From Promethearchaeota archaeon (GTDB lineage Archaea > Asgardarchaeota > Lokiarchaeia > Sigynarchaeales > SOKP01): a stretch of 48,655 bases of DNA. Positions 40,247 to 48,655 of the stretch are shown piece by piece. Each line of letters opens with the position of its first letter. Positions within the stretch are counted from its first letter, which is position 1. The notes under the pieces are model-generated. The model ran no database searches. It was not told the DNA's origin and saw only the letters and a list, made by a program, of their open reading frames with translations. The translations under genes were made by a program, and so were the position numbers. Where the stretch lies: contig JAUWBH010000017.1 in NCBI GenBank assembly GCA_030605085.1, forward strand, positions 1 to 48,655, given 5' to 3'.

Positions 40247-40420
40247 AAAACTATTTATTTCAAATTATAGAGAATTACATTATCGTCTTTAAAAATGAAT
40301 ACATTAATCAAGGAACTTATTATCTGATATTATCAAGAGGTAATAATGAGATAATTTTTAATAAATCAGTAAATTGGCAATTTATAATCAATATAAAAGA
40401 TACTCTCATTTTATAATATT

Positions 40421-40663
40421 ATGAAGACGCGGGAAGTATTACAATTCCTGAAAAAAGCATTCCCAAATTCTGTAACGGTTGATGGGATAGAGGCGTTCGG
40501 ACTAATACCGCAAATAATTCAACAAAATCTCGTTGATAATATTATTTGAAATAATTTGAATATCATTTTGTTCATTTTGACAGTCTTGATCAACATTCCA
40601 TTAATTTGGTTTTATTTAAGAGGTTTGAAAAGAAGTAAATCCTTAAATTTCTTTTATTCATAA
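40421..40663 (+). pseudogene. Fragment of a membrane protein gene with in-frame TGA
   Basis: From an ATG at 40421 the frame reads 42 residues (MKTREVLQFLKKAF...) to TGA at 40547, then in the same frame a transmembrane-like stretch (IILFILTVLINIPLIWFYL) and a basic tail to TAA at 40661. It looks like a relic of a C-terminally anchored protein. Nothing else in 40250-40420 is convincing; the 66-codon frame that starts inside proS is probably not a gene. Confidence 0.3.
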
Positions 40664-40718
40664 ATTTATAAAAATTAAAGGTCTATTTTTATATTCAAGT
40701 TTTCATTAGTGTTTTATT

Positions 40719-40895
40719 ATGACAGATAAAGAAAAAGTTTTGGAGGCTTTTAAAAACACCAGTAAGCCTTTAAGACCAGGAGATATAGCAAAATCTACGG
40801 GGATTGAATCAAAAGAAGTTTCAAAAATAATAAAGGAATTAAGGGAAGAAGGAAAAGTACACTCTCCTAAACGCTGTTATTACGCTTTGAAATAA
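40719..40895 (+). CDS. Small winged-helix DNA-binding protein
   Basis: A 58-residue protein, too short for many gene finders. It reads as a single winged helix-turn-helix: KEKVLEAFKNTSKPLRPGDI, then AKSTGIESKEVSKIIKELRE and a wing ending GKVHSPKRCYYALK. Small archaeal proteins with exactly this GxI-xxxTGIExKEVSKIIKEL-type pattern are common and probably regulate transcription. A TATA-like tttttatat lies about 33 bases upstream. It has no partner gene nearby. Confidence 0.75.
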   Translation: MTDKEKVLEAFKNTSKPLRPGDIAKSTGIESKEVSKIIKELREEGKVHSPKRCYYALK

Positions 40896-40999
40896 TTATA
40901 CGAAGATGATTTCACACGCAAAGGCTTCTATGTAAATGAATTTATAGAAGAATCAATCTCTTTTTTAACTATTATTAAACAATTTAAACATTGAAAAAA

Positions 41000-41164
41000 T
41001 TAAGTTCTTTGTGGAAGAGGTGTAAATTTAGGCTTTTTTTTCTTAATAAAGTCTTTATCATTTCCTTTTCGACCACAATATTCACATTGAAAAATTTGAG
41101 GCGGAAAACGACTTATAATTATAGGTTGTTGTTCACTACCGCATTCTGGGCATTCATAGTCCAT
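41000..41164 (-). CDS. Small zinc-ribbon protein
   Basis: A 54-residue protein with two CxxCG knuckles: YECPECGSEQ at residues 3-12 and FQCEYCGRKG near 26-35, followed by a basic tail (DFIKKKKPKFT). On the minus strand AGAGGTGG lies a few bases before the ATG, a good ribosome-binding site, and a TATA-like tttatatct is further up. It lies between the winged-helix gene and the MBL gene, on the opposite strand. A single zinc ribbon of this type often binds nucleic acid or polymerase; that is inference. Confidence 0.7.
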   Translation of the reverse strand: MDYECPECGSEQQPIIISRFPPQIFQCEYCGRKGNDKDFIKKKKPKFTPLPQRT

Positions 41165-41362
41165 TTTTTAACCACCTCTAACGATTCTCTCAAAAGTTAT
41201 AGATATAAATCCTCTTAAAAAAATCCTTATTATTAATAAAAATTTTGATATTTAATATTTACCTTTTTTTTACCTTAATTTATTGAAACATTAATCTAAG
41301 CTTATAAGCCAAAGGTTTAAGAAATTTAAAACTTTAATCTTTTCAATCAATAGAAAAAATGG

Positions 41363-42268
41363 ATGACTATGAACGATTTTATACAACAATTATCAGAGGA
41401 GTTTAAGAATATTTTTTTTGTAAAGGGTGAAAGAAATGGAGGTTATCCGTATTCAAACTCACTGCTTATCGAGGATTATTTAATAGATACAGGAATCTCA
41501 AGCGGGCATATAAGAAAAGTAAAAAGAGATTTTACAATAAACAATGTCATTTGCAGTCATTGGCACGAGGATCATATCAGTTCGAATCGTTTGCTAAAAT
41601 ATTCGGTATTTATGAGCCATGTTGAAGATAAACACATTATAGAAGATATTGATAAAATCTTCCCGTATTATGGACTTAAAACTACAGACTTTCCAGAATT
41701 TTTAGAGCTAATTGAAGGGTTCAGGATTAAAAATACTAAAATAGATAAAACAATTACGCATAACGAGATAATTGAAATTAACGATTTAAAATTAAAGGTA
41801 ATTCATACTCCTGGACATTCCGCAGGGCATTGCTGCTTTTACGAAGAGCAAACAAAAATAGCCTTTTTAGCAGATATTGATCTTACGAAGTTTGGACCGT
41901 TTTACGGATGTATCGATTCAAGTGTGATGGATTTCGAAGAATCAATTGAAAAATTAAAGAAATTGGATATAGAAATTGCCGTTTCAGGTCATAAAGGAGT
42001 GTTTAGAGGAGCAAAACTAATAAAGGATGAATTAGACAAGTATAAATCAAAGATTTACGAATACGACGAGCGAATTTTGTCACATCTCTCAGAAAAGGAT
42101 CCGTTAAATGCACACGATTTAATAAAAAAGAATATTATATATAAAAAATACGGCTTATGGTCCATTTTTGAAATTAACGCCGAGAGAATAATGATTGAAA
42201 AGCATTTCGATAAATTTCTTAAGAATAATTTAATTGAGCCAAAAAACGATGGATACATTTTAAGTTAA
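41363..42268 (+). CDS. Metallo-beta-lactamase-fold hydrolase
   Basis: A 301-residue MBL-fold enzyme. The metal motif HWHEDH (about residues 57-62) is followed by HTPGHSAGHC near 145-154, LADIDLT near 168-174 and SGHKG near 206-210, so the binuclear metal site is complete. Residues 230-301 form a C-terminal helical extension with a winged-helix-like look (LSHLSEKDPLNAHDLIKK...), as in LACTB2-like proteins. Activity could be on thioesters, RNA or lactones. The start is ATG 41363; another ATG lies six bases later. Confidence 0.88.
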   Translation: MTMNDFIQQLSEEFKNIFFVKGERNGGYPYSNSLLIEDYLIDTGISSGHIRKVKRDFTINNVICSHWHEDHISSNRLLKYSVFMSHVEDKHIIEDIDKIFPYYGLKTTDFPEFLELIEGFRIKNTKIDKTITHNEIIEINDLKLKVIHTPGHSAGHCCFYEEQTKIAFLADIDLTKFGPFYGCIDSSVMDFEESIEKLKKLDIEIAVSGHKGVFRGAKLIKDELDKYKSKIYEYDERILSHLSEKDPLNAHDLIKKNIIYKKYGLWSIFEINAERIMIEKHFDKFLKNNLIEPKNDGYILS

Positions 42269-42299
42269 TTCTAAGTTAAATGAAAAAAAAGATGAAAAT

Positions 42300-42440
42300 T
42301 TGACAAAAAAATTTATAAACGAAAACCAAGACATTGACATCGAAGGAGTTTTAGGCAGAGAATCAGTCGCAATAATAACAACAGGACAATCTGATGTGGT
42401 TAGCCAAAGACTTGAGAAATTTGTTAAAGAAAGACATTAA
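42300..42440 (+). other. Short ORF, likely gene remnant
   Basis: A 46-codon frame reads LTKKFINENQDIDIEGVLG, ESVAIITTGQSDVVSQ and RLEKFVKERH, then TAA. The composition is protein-like, but there is no good start codon (TTG at 42300) and no family match. It probably is the tail of a decayed gene; the region around it has several broken genes. Confidence 0.25.
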
Positions 42441-42479
42441 AAAGTATGATTTATATAATTTTACGAGTTGATAATAAAT

Positions 42480-43155
42480 ATGGATTACAATATTATTATT
42501 AAAAATGGAAAAATTATATATGGGGCGGGAAATCCTTGGTTTCGCGTTGATATTGGAATTAAAGATGGATTTATCAAAACAATTAGACCAAACTTGAATC
42601 AAGATGCTGATAAAATCATTGATGCTTCCGGTCTCGTAGTCTGAAATTACTAAAATGAAGGGTTATAAAGACGATTGGGAGGCATACTTTGAATTATTAC
42701 TTGACGATCCGATGGTTATTTCTGAAGGTCAGGGTGAAAAAGATATTCGCCGTATAATGACCAGCCGCTATCAAATGATAGGAACGGATGGTGTAGGTAT
42801 TCCTAATATGCCTGCTTTAGGAACGTTCCACCCTCGTTTTTATGGAACATACCCTCGTATCCTTGGAAGATATGTTCGAGAAGAAAAACTATTAACATCG
42901 GAAGATGCTATTCGTAGAATGACTTCTTTTCCTGCTCAAAGACTAGGTTTGAGAGATCGAGGAATACTAAGGGAAAATACTTGGGCTGATATAGTGATTT
43001 TTGATCCTGAAAAAGTAATTGATAAAGCAACTTTTGAAAATCCCCATCAATTCCCTGAAGGTATTCCACATGTCATAGTTAACGGTGTTATTGTAGTTGA
43101 AAACAATAAGCAAAATAGAAAACGACCGGGTAAAGTGCTACGACCCCCGATGTAA
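42480..43155 (+). pseudogene. N-acyl-D-amino-acid deacylase (D-aminoacylase) with central deletion
   Basis: The first 54 codons (42480-42644) read the typical start of an amidohydrolase (YNIIIKNGKIIYGAG... IDASGLVV), then stop where normally a PGFID-x-HxH metal site would follow. Ten bases later another frame (42655-43155) reads the last third of the same enzyme: DWEAYFELLLDD, HPRFYGTYPRILGRYV, AIRRMTSFPAQRLGLRDRG and ADIVIFDPEKV. About 250-300 central residues with the catalytic metal ligands are gone, and the frames differ, so it is a dead gene. Confidence 0.85.
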
Positions 43156-43225
43156 AAAATAAAATAGAGATGATTCTTTTTACTTTTAAAAAATTATTTC
43201 TTTTAATAAAAGAGAAAAAATTAAT

Positions 43226-44221
43226 TTGAATTCTAAAGAGAGAGTCTTAACCACTTTCCAATTTAAAGAACCCGATCGAGTACCTCTATTTGAAGCTTGG
43301 ATAGAAACAGAGATAATGAACGAAATAGGCGGAGGCTCTCCTTATAAAACTCGAGAAAAGCTCGGGCTTGACTGTATGCCAATCGCAGTTGGACACCCTA
43401 AAAGTACAAATGCTTGGCGAACTGGAATAGATGAATTTGGTCGAATTTTTAAAAACGGTATGTATATCGGAGGTAAAGTAAAAAATGTTAAAGACTTGGA
43501 GGTATATACACCATCTTTAAAATATTCAAAAGCGTGGTTTTCGGAGGATAAGATAAAAAAAGCGAAACATAAATACGGTGAGTCTCACGCGCTCTATTAT
43601 GCTTTTCACGATGGTTGTTTAGGATTATCATATATGAGTATGGGATTAGAAGAATTTTTCATATCAACGCATAGAAATCGAGAGATGGTGGAAGCACTAA
43701 TGAGAAGGAGTACTGATTGGACCATTGCTATGATAGAAAATGCTAATGAGACAGATATTGACTTTATAATGTTTGGCGACGATGTGGCATATAGAACAGG
43801 TCCGATGCTCCCACCAAAAATGTTTCGAGAATTAGTACTCCCACATTACAAAGAAATTGCAAAAGCTTCAGAAGTCCTTTTTATTTGGCATAGTGATGGA
43901 AATATTAATAAATTGCTTCCAATGATTGTTGAAGTGGGCTTTGCGGGAGTTCACTCATTAGAACCCAATGCAAATTTAAACATGGCTGATATTAAGGAAA
44001 ATTTTAGAAATAAATTAATTTTAGCAGGAAACTTAAATATAACTAATGTTCTTACACAACCCGACCTCAACTTAGTGCGTAAGGATGTAGAGCGCTGTAT
44101 CAAACAAGGAGCACCAGGGGGCGGATATCTTTTCTCTTCTTGTAATAGCTTATTCAATGGAATGTATATTAAATCGATTCTCGAGGCTTATCGATACGCT
44201 AAAGAAATTGGTAAATATTGA
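43226..44221 (+). CDS. Uroporphyrinogen decarboxylase (URO-D) family protein
   Basis: A 331-residue protein with the family outline: MNSKERVLTTFQFKEPDRVPLF at the start, DVAYRTGPMLPPKMFRE near 193-209, WHSDGNINKLLPMIVEVGFAG near 225-245 and HSLEPNANLNMADIKE. Family members decarboxylate uroporphyrinogen or act as methyltransferases (MtaA/CmuA-like). The zinc-binding H-x-C of the methyltransferases is H-S-D here, so substrate and metal use are uncertain. The TTG at 43226 is the start; the typical opening of the family (SKERVL) supports it. Intact, unlike its broken neighbours. Confidence 0.85.
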   Translation: MNSKERVLTTFQFKEPDRVPLFEAWIETEIMNEIGGGSPYKTREKLGLDCMPIAVGHPKSTNAWRTGIDEFGRIFKNGMYIGGKVKNVKDLEVYTPSLKYSKAWFSEDKIKKAKHKYGESHALYYAFHDGCLGLSYMSMGLEEFFISTHRNREMVEALMRRSTDWTIAMIENANETDIDFIMFGDDVAYRTGPMLPPKMFRELVLPHYKEIAKASEVLFIWHSDGNINKLLPMIVEVGFAGVHSLEPNANLNMADIKENFRNKLILAGNLNITNVLTQPDLNLVRKDVERCIKQGAPGGGYLFSSCNSLFNGMYIKSILEAYRYAKEIGKY

Positions 44222-44343
44222 AAATTAAAAGTGTAAAAAGACTCAAAAAAAAATTTTAAATCCTTTAAAACCTTTATCTAACCAATTAAAATTATTCTCA
44301 TATAATAAATAATCGCTTAAAATTTTATTGAGGCGTAATATTT

Positions 44344-45045
44344 TTGAAAAAACCTATAACAATCTTAGGAGGAGGCAATGGAGGGCATCAAATGGCTGCA
44401 GATTTAACTTTAAAGGGATTTGATATAATATTTTGCGAACACCCGGATTTTGAGAAAACTTTTAAGTCAACGCTCGAAAATGGTGAAATAGAATCTATTG
44501 GTCTTATCGAAGGAACCGCAAAGATCTATAAAGTTACAATGAATTTCAAAGAAGCCTTGGAAGATGTAGAATTGATATACTTAATTGTGCCTTCTATAGC
44601 ACACGAGACCTTTTTTGACAAAATAATACCCAATCTTAAAGATGGCCAAATAATCGTAGTTTGGGCGGGTGATGGTGGTTCACTTCGATTAGCAAAGAGG
44701 CTTAAAGAGGAAAATCCTAATAAGCATGTAATTATTGCCGAAACGCACACTTTACCTTATGGAACTAGATTAATCGGCCCATCTAAAACTAACACCTTCG
44801 TCACAGCAAAAAAAGTTTTATTCTCAACCTTCCCTGCGAAGGAAACTGGAACAGCATTAGAACTTGTAAAAGAAACATTTCCAGCCACAGAGGCAGTAGA
44901 AAATGTACTTGCAGTTTCATTTAGCAACCCAAATCCCACAGTTCCCAATATCTATTTAAAATTAATATTCCTAAATTTTATTTTATTTCACTCGTTATCT
45001 GATCCAAACTTTTTCTTAGAGTCGGTTTTGGTATGTTTCCCTTAA
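44344..45045 (+). pseudogene. Opine/NAD dehydrogenase, C-terminally truncated
   Basis: The first 200 residues match an octopine/nopaline dehydrogenase-like NAD-binding domain: ITILGGGNGGHQMAADL at residues 5-21, ELIYLIVPSIAHE, VVWAGDGGSLRLAK and LAVSFSNPNPTVP. At that last motif (about 44946) homology stops; the family continues to 350-360 residues with a catalytic helical domain, but here a hydrophobic junk tail runs into the 3' end of the convergent nitroreductase gene (overlap 44978-45045). The start is a TTG. So the catalytic domain was lost by a rearrangement. Confidence 0.75.
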
Positions 45046-45484
45046 TATATCCCATTGGTAAAACGGTTAAAAGAAAATCGTCTTTTCCAAGACCTATTAG
45101 TTCTTTCACTTTTTCCCTATCCAAGCTACCAATCCAACAAGTGCCAATTTTTAGAGACCAAGCCATTAGCATCATGTTCATTGAAACTAAAGTAGTATCT
45201 TGAATGTACCAATTAGGATTTTCGTTGATCTTACCTACTATGGCAATTGCTAATGGTGCTCTATTAATGAACTTCCCGTAAGTAGAAGCTTTTGATATTT
45301 TTTCCAAAATCTCTTTATTTTTTATTATAATAAATTCCCACGGTTGCAGATTTGAGGCTGATGGCGCCCATCGTCCAGTTTTTAATATCATCTCAATTTC
45401 GATATCAGGGATTATTTTATCTTGAAACCTTCTAATACTACGTCTTTCTTTCAAAAAGCTCAGAAGTTTATCGGGAGAAATCAT
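44978..45484 (-). CDS. Nitroreductase-family flavoprotein
   Basis: A 168-residue FMN oxidoreductase: LLSFLKERRSIRRFQDK near 7-23, GRWAPSASNLQPWEFIII near 37-54 (FMN contacts), MMLMAWSLKIGTCWIG near 103-118 and VLPMGYIKG near 140-148. Family members reduce nitro compounds, quinones or flavins with NAD(P)H; some act in cofactor synthesis. Length and motifs are normal, so it is intact. It is convergent with, and overlaps, the truncated opine dehydrogenase. Confidence 0.88.
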   Translation of the reverse strand: MISPDKLLSFLKERRSIRRFQDKIIPDIEIEMILKTGRWAPSASNLQPWEFIIIKNKEILEKISKASTYGKFINRAPLAIAIVGKINENPNWYIQDTTLVSMNMMLMAWSLKIGTCWIGSLDREKVKELIGLGKDDFLLTVLPMGYIKGNIPKPTLRKSLDQITSEIK

Positions 45485-45653
45485 TTAAATCTTCACACTT
45501 TAGATAAATTGCGTATTAATAACTATAATTTAGCTTTTTAAACACGTCATAATATTTAACATTTTTTTAAATTGTATTGTCTTACAGATTTTCCATTATA
45601 AGAGAAAATAATATAAACTCTCGGTTTATGGTTAAAATAGTAATTTTAATGAT

Positions 45654-47189
45654 GTGGTAATAATTAAAAAGATCGCTTCTACACTCTCTATTTTAACAAT
45701 CATACTATTTTCCTCTCATATTATTTATTTTTTTGAATATAACTTTGACGAGGAAAAAACTAAAATTGAAAGTAGCAATATAGACGCTATTGAAGACGAT
45801 TCTAAAATTAATATTCATAGTAATGGAGTATTAACGCCAAAAGGAGTAAGATTAACAGTTAATGGTGATTTAAGCAATTCTATCATGATAACATGGTTTA
45901 CCGAATCAAGCGCTTCAGATCCAAATGTAGAATATTCAATAAATTCTGATTTATCTAATTCAGAAGTAGTTGGAGCAACGATATCAACAGAAATTTCTGG
46001 AACATACATTTACTCCACTGAACTTTTAAATTTGAATTCTAACAAAACATATTTTTATCAAATTAGTTCAGATGCAACCAATAAAAGAGAAATCATGAAT
46101 ATTACTACATTAACAAACGAAGACTCTAGTCATGTGAGATTTTTAGTATATGGAGATAGTCGAACAAATAGATCGGCAAGAGAAGCACTTTCAGAAAAGA
46201 TTATAGAAAATTTTAAAGATAAATTTGATTTCACTATTCTTTTGGGGGATATTGTAGAAGATGGGAAAAATCAGACAAAATGGAATAACTATTTTCTAGA
46301 TACTGAAGGATTAAACGCATATAAACAAGGAATCTATGTGGAAGGAAATCACGAGGGAGGTTTACAAACCTTAATGTACGAAAATCTTCCAATGAATAAT
46401 ACAGAGACCAACCGATATTATACTTTTAGTTATGGAGGAGTAGGTTTTATAATTCTTAATTCTAATTCTTACACTGTAGGTGATGACAATCAAACAGATT
46501 GGTTAGAAGAAACATTAATTCAATTATCTCAAGAAAATCCTTTTAATATACCATATATGCACCATCCTTTGTTGAGTAGTAGATCTTATTCATATCACAG
46601 AACAAACTGGCGCCCTTTATTTGAAAGATACAAAGTTCCTTGCGTATTTGGAGCACATAATCATCATTACGAAAGATCATATCCAATTATCAACTATGAC
46701 ACACTATATTTTAACGGGTCAGAACTCTATAATTTCACTGAGTTAGAATATCCTATGTATATCGCAACTGGAGGTGCTGGCGCTCCATTATATTCATTAT
46801 ATGACTATGACTATATTGCCAAAAATCATATGGCTTACCATTTCACTTTAATAGATATTAAAACTGAAGGTAATAAAACTACTTTTTCTTTAGAAGCATG
46901 GGAGATGCCAGTAAATGGTGTAGAATATGGAGATCCATATTTATTTGATAATATCACAATTATAAGAACAGGGCTTCCTAAAATTAGTCTTCCTAAAATT
47001 AGTACAAATGAGAGCCAATCAGAATTAATTCTATTTGATGGTATAGGGGGAATTCAAGAAGATTCGACTCAAGAAGATCAGAAAATTCAATATTGGATAT
47101 ATATTCTTATATTATTATCGATAAGTGATATAGTGTTGGTAAGCATAATCTCGTATGTATTAATTTTTAGAAAAAAAAAGAGTAAATAA
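45654..47189 (+). CDS. Secreted, membrane-anchored purple-acid-phosphatase-like metallophosphoesterase
   Basis: A 511-residue protein outside the cell: an N-terminal signal/anchor (residues 8-27, ASTLSILTIILFSSHIIYF), a fibronectin-like N-domain with SIMITWFTES and NKTYFYQISS, the metallophosphoesterase core with GDSRTNR (about 168), LLGDIVEDG (about 195), EGNHE (about 229), MHHPLL (about 302) and GAHNHHYERSYP (about 333), then a C-terminal transmembrane helix (about 478-505) and KKKSK. These are the five blocks of metal ligands in purple acid phosphatases. It probably releases phosphate from outside substrates. The start is a GTG at 45654; ATGs at 45649 and 45652 are out of frame. Confidence 0.92.
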   Translation: MVIIKKIASTLSILTIILFSSHIIYFFEYNFDEEKTKIESSNIDAIEDDSKINIHSNGVLTPKGVRLTVNGDLSNSIMITWFTESSASDPNVEYSINSDLSNSEVVGATISTEISGTYIYSTELLNLNSNKTYFYQISSDATNKREIMNITTLTNEDSSHVRFLVYGDSRTNRSAREALSEKIIENFKDKFDFTILLGDIVEDGKNQTKWNNYFLDTEGLNAYKQGIYVEGNHEGGLQTLMYENLPMNNTETNRYYTFSYGGVGFIILNSNSYTVGDDNQTDWLEETLIQLSQENPFNIPYMHHPLLSSRSYSYHRTNWRPLFERYKVPCVFGAHNHHYERSYPIINYDTLYFNGSELYNFTELEYPMYIATGGAGAPLYSLYDYDYIAKNHMAYHFTLIDIKTEGNKTTFSLEAWEMPVNGVEYGDPYLFDNITIIRTGLPKISLPKISTNESQSELILFDGIGGIQEDSTQEDQKIQYWIYILILLSISDIVLVSIISYVLIFRKKKSK

Positions 47190-47208
47190 AGATTAACTTT
47201 TAAAAACT

Positions 47209-48132
47209 TTAAGTAGAATTCTCTCTACTGAAATATTCTGAATCAAGATTTGGAAATAATTTCTTTTTTCTACCTGCTTGTTTTGAATAAATTAAGCCAA
47301 GGTCTATTAATTTCATTATGTGGTAATGAATCGTCTTATGATCAACTTTTCGCCTTTTAATAATTACATTATTCCAAATACCAGGTTCTTTTTCAATCAT
47401 CTTTAGAATTTCTAAAGTTAATTTACTTTTACTCAACTTTAAATCGAGGTTCGAAATCGGATTTTTTTGATAATAAGGAAAATAGGCTACAAAATTACCA
47501 ATTCTTTTTTTTCCAATAATTTTATAAGTTTCTAAAATGTCTATATGCCAAACCAAATTTCCGGCTGCGAGTTCGGTTTTACGTAGTAATTCATTGAAAT
47601 GAACTCCAGGCTCGCTCAAAATTAAATCTATAATCGCATTCCGATTATCGTTTTCTAAAACTTCATCTAAAGATAAACGATGAGCTCCTTTCTCAATAGA
47701 GGTAGTTCTTGTTTTTAAAAAATGAATATAATCCCTTTTAGAGATTATAACTATTAAAGAAATAACTCCAACAGCGAAGGTTATTATAATAATTATCCAA
47801 ACATAAGATAAATCACTAACTTCATAAATTGTAACATAATATTCTGTGTCTTCTTCAAGATAAGCAACTGAACCTTCTAAATAAATGTCATTACCACTTT
47901 TCTCTTCTTCTGTATCAACAATTTCCCACGAATCTTCTTCTTCTTCATATACTGCTATAGAATATTCAAGATTAGGATCCAAACCATACTGAGAATCTTT
48001 TTTAAATCTAAATGTTAATTTATCAATTGAATTATTGGATTTTATTCGAAAAATACAGTTGTATCTATATTGATACTGACGATTTCCTTCATGTGGCTCC
48101 TTAGGTGCTTCTGAATACCCATATCCTTTCAT
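47209..48132 (-). CDS. Membrane protein with ectodomain and two winged-helix domains
   Basis: A 307-residue protein: residues 1-110 form a beta-rich, likely extracellular domain (NCIFRIKSNNS, YSIAVYEEEEDSWEIVD, YYVTIYE), 111-133 a transmembrane helix (WIIIIITFAVGVISLIVIIS), and residues 155-300 two winged-helix domains (HFNELLRKTELAAGNLVWHID; KVDHKTIHYHIMKLIDLGLI). This is a one-component membrane-bound transcription regulator. The in-frame ORF upstream is separated by only TAA-CAA, and together they give a signal anchor plus an ectodomain plus this part, so the two may be one gene. Confidence 0.75.
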   Translation of the reverse strand: MKGYGYSEAPKEPHEGNRQYQYRYNCIFRIKSNNSIDKLTFRFKKDSQYGLDPNLEYSIAVYEEEEDSWEIVDTEEEKSGNDIYLEGSVAYLEEDTEYYVTIYEVSDLSYVWIIIIITFAVGVISLIVIISKRDYIHFLKTRTTSIEKGAHRLSLDEVLENDNRNAIIDLILSEPGVHFNELLRKTELAAGNLVWHIDILETYKIIGKKRIGNFVAYFPYYQKNPISNLDLKLSKSKLTLEILKMIEKEPGIWNNVIIKRRKVDHKTIHYHIMKLIDLGLIYSKQAGRKKKLFPNLDSEYFSRENST

Positions 48133-48135
48133 TTG

Positions 48136-48453
48136 TTATTTACTTTTAATACGAACCGATATTGGATCATCATTACTGATTGATAGAGCGGCTTCACGAT
48201 TTTCAATATTTTTCCCGTATTCGATCTTAAAATCTGTGTCAACATCAGTGGAGATTTTAAATTTTACATTATTTGAAAATTGATATGTAATAGATTCGTC
48301 TGGCTCTAACTTATCTTCAGCTGAATATCCTGAAATATCTTTTTTTTTAGCTAATACATAAAAAACAAATAAATTTAATTCAAGGATAATAATAAATAAG
48401 AGCAAAATACAAAATACTTGTCTTTTCCAACCTTTTTTATGACTATTAACCAA
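48136..48453 (-). CDS. Signal-anchor and ectodomain part of the regulator, ends at in-frame TAA
   Basis: A 105-residue frame with an N-terminal membrane helix (residues 12-35, VFCILLLFIIILELNLFVFYVLA) and a short extracellular beta-rich segment (ESITYQFSNNVKFKISTD, ISVRIKSK), then TAA at 48136-48138. The next codons, CAA ATG, continue in the same frame into the winged-helix membrane protein. The ectodomain fragment alone is incomplete. One protein interrupted by a nonsense mutation is the simplest reading; two coupled small genes is the alternative. The last 200 bases of the window (48454-48655) show only AT-rich sequence. Confidence 0.65.
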   Translation of the reverse strand: MVNSHKKGWKRQVFCILLLFIIILELNLFVFYVLAKKKDISGYSAEDKLEPDESITYQFSNNVKFKISTDVDTDFKIEYGKNIENREAALSISNDDPISVRIKSK

Positions 48454-48655
48454 ATGTATTCATTTTTTTATTTATATATATTTTTAATAAAAAAAAAAAG
48501 AATTAATTATTTCTTTATACTTGACTTTCAAAGTTATTTTTATAAATTAAGAGCTAATGACTTCTAAGTCAAAAATATGTTTTTTATTTGCCACTACTAT
48601 ACAAAAGATTATTCTTCTTAAGGTTTCCGACAAAATTTATTTGAAAGAAAAGATA

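Noticed and set aside
40216..40416. 66-codon ORF starting inside proS
   Set aside because: It begins within the coding sequence of proS in another frame and has no family match.
40421..40663. In-frame TGA at 40547 as selenocysteine
   Set aside because: Although selenocysteine is reported for some Lokiarchaeia, the codon lies in a hydrophobic context without a CxxU-type redox motif, and no hairpin typical of a SECIS element was seen.
22349..48453. Genome-wide reading of TAA as a sense codon, because two frames continue past TAA
   Set aside because: Most intact genes here end in TAA at the expected length, so global recoding is not tenable; only local causes remain.

Overview
The window looks like a piece of an Asgard archaeal chromosome, most likely from the Lokiarchaeia. 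It is very AT-rich. Its genes mix archaeal information processing (TFIIB, archaeal/eukaryotic-type prolyl-tRNA synthetase) with eukaryote-like parts: two gelsolin-repeat proteins, a longin/roadblock-type domain protein, an EMC3/DUF106 membrane protein, a RING-like zinc finger and a coiled-coil protein with BAR-like features. Start sites often have TATA-like boxes and short GGTGA/GGAGGT ribosome-binding sites, and TTG or GTG starts are common. The taxonomic call is an inference from gene content; no rRNA or tRNA gene is visible.

Layout. 1-1.3 kb: the 3' part of a Thr/Arg-repeat RING-like protein, a small zinc-ribbon gene and scraps of decayed genes (one leucine-rich repeat). 1.3-7.8 kb: an enoyl-CoA hydratase family gene divergent from three tandem paralogous acyl-CoA synthetases (acyl-CoA metabolism). 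8-12.1 kb (minus strand): a LysE-type exporter and a proline cluster in which proB and proA enclose an ATC-hydrolase-like gene and an RHH/UPF0175-like regulator. 12.3-16.8 kb: a tail-anchored protein, an aminotransferase and the gelsolin pair, the second fused to a zinc ribbon. 17-22.8 kb (minus strand): coiled-coil and membrane proteins (GtrA-like with a perfect internal 72-bp repeat, zinc-ribbon membrane protein, EMC3/DUF106), a radical SAM enzyme, the BAR-like protein and a zinc-ribbon protein whose reading frame is interrupted by a TAA inside a 30-nt hairpin insert. 22.9-28.5 kb (minus strand): a large translational-type GTPase fused to a RuvC-like domain and a three-gene FAD-dependent glycerol-3-phosphate dehydrogenase-like operon; a 29-bp near-identical repeat flanks this block. 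28.8-32 kb (minus strand): two paralogous 7TM proteins bracket a longin-like protein, with decayed duplicate fragments and the 3' end of an IS200/IS605 tnpB beside them. 32-40 kb (mostly plus strand): a nitronate-monooxygenase-like protein, TFIIB, a frameshifted isochorismatase-like gene, two paralogues carrying a truncated QueG-like domain, and proS. 40.2-45.5 kb: two small regulators/zinc ribbons, an MBL hydrolase, a URO-D family protein, a nitroreductase and several broken genes (D-aminoacylase with its centre deleted, truncated opine dehydrogenase). 45.6-48.5 kb: a secreted membrane-anchored purple-acid-phosphatase-like enzyme and a membrane-bound winged-helix regulator split by an in-frame TAA.

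The most unusual items are the GTPase-RuvC fusion, the hairpin/TAA insert in the zinc-ribbon gene, the duplicated 7TM-longin cluster, the gelsolin-zinc-ribbon fusion, and the paired QueG-like proteins that both stop just before the iron-sulfur part. No CRISPR array, tRNA, rRNA or complete insertion sequence was found.
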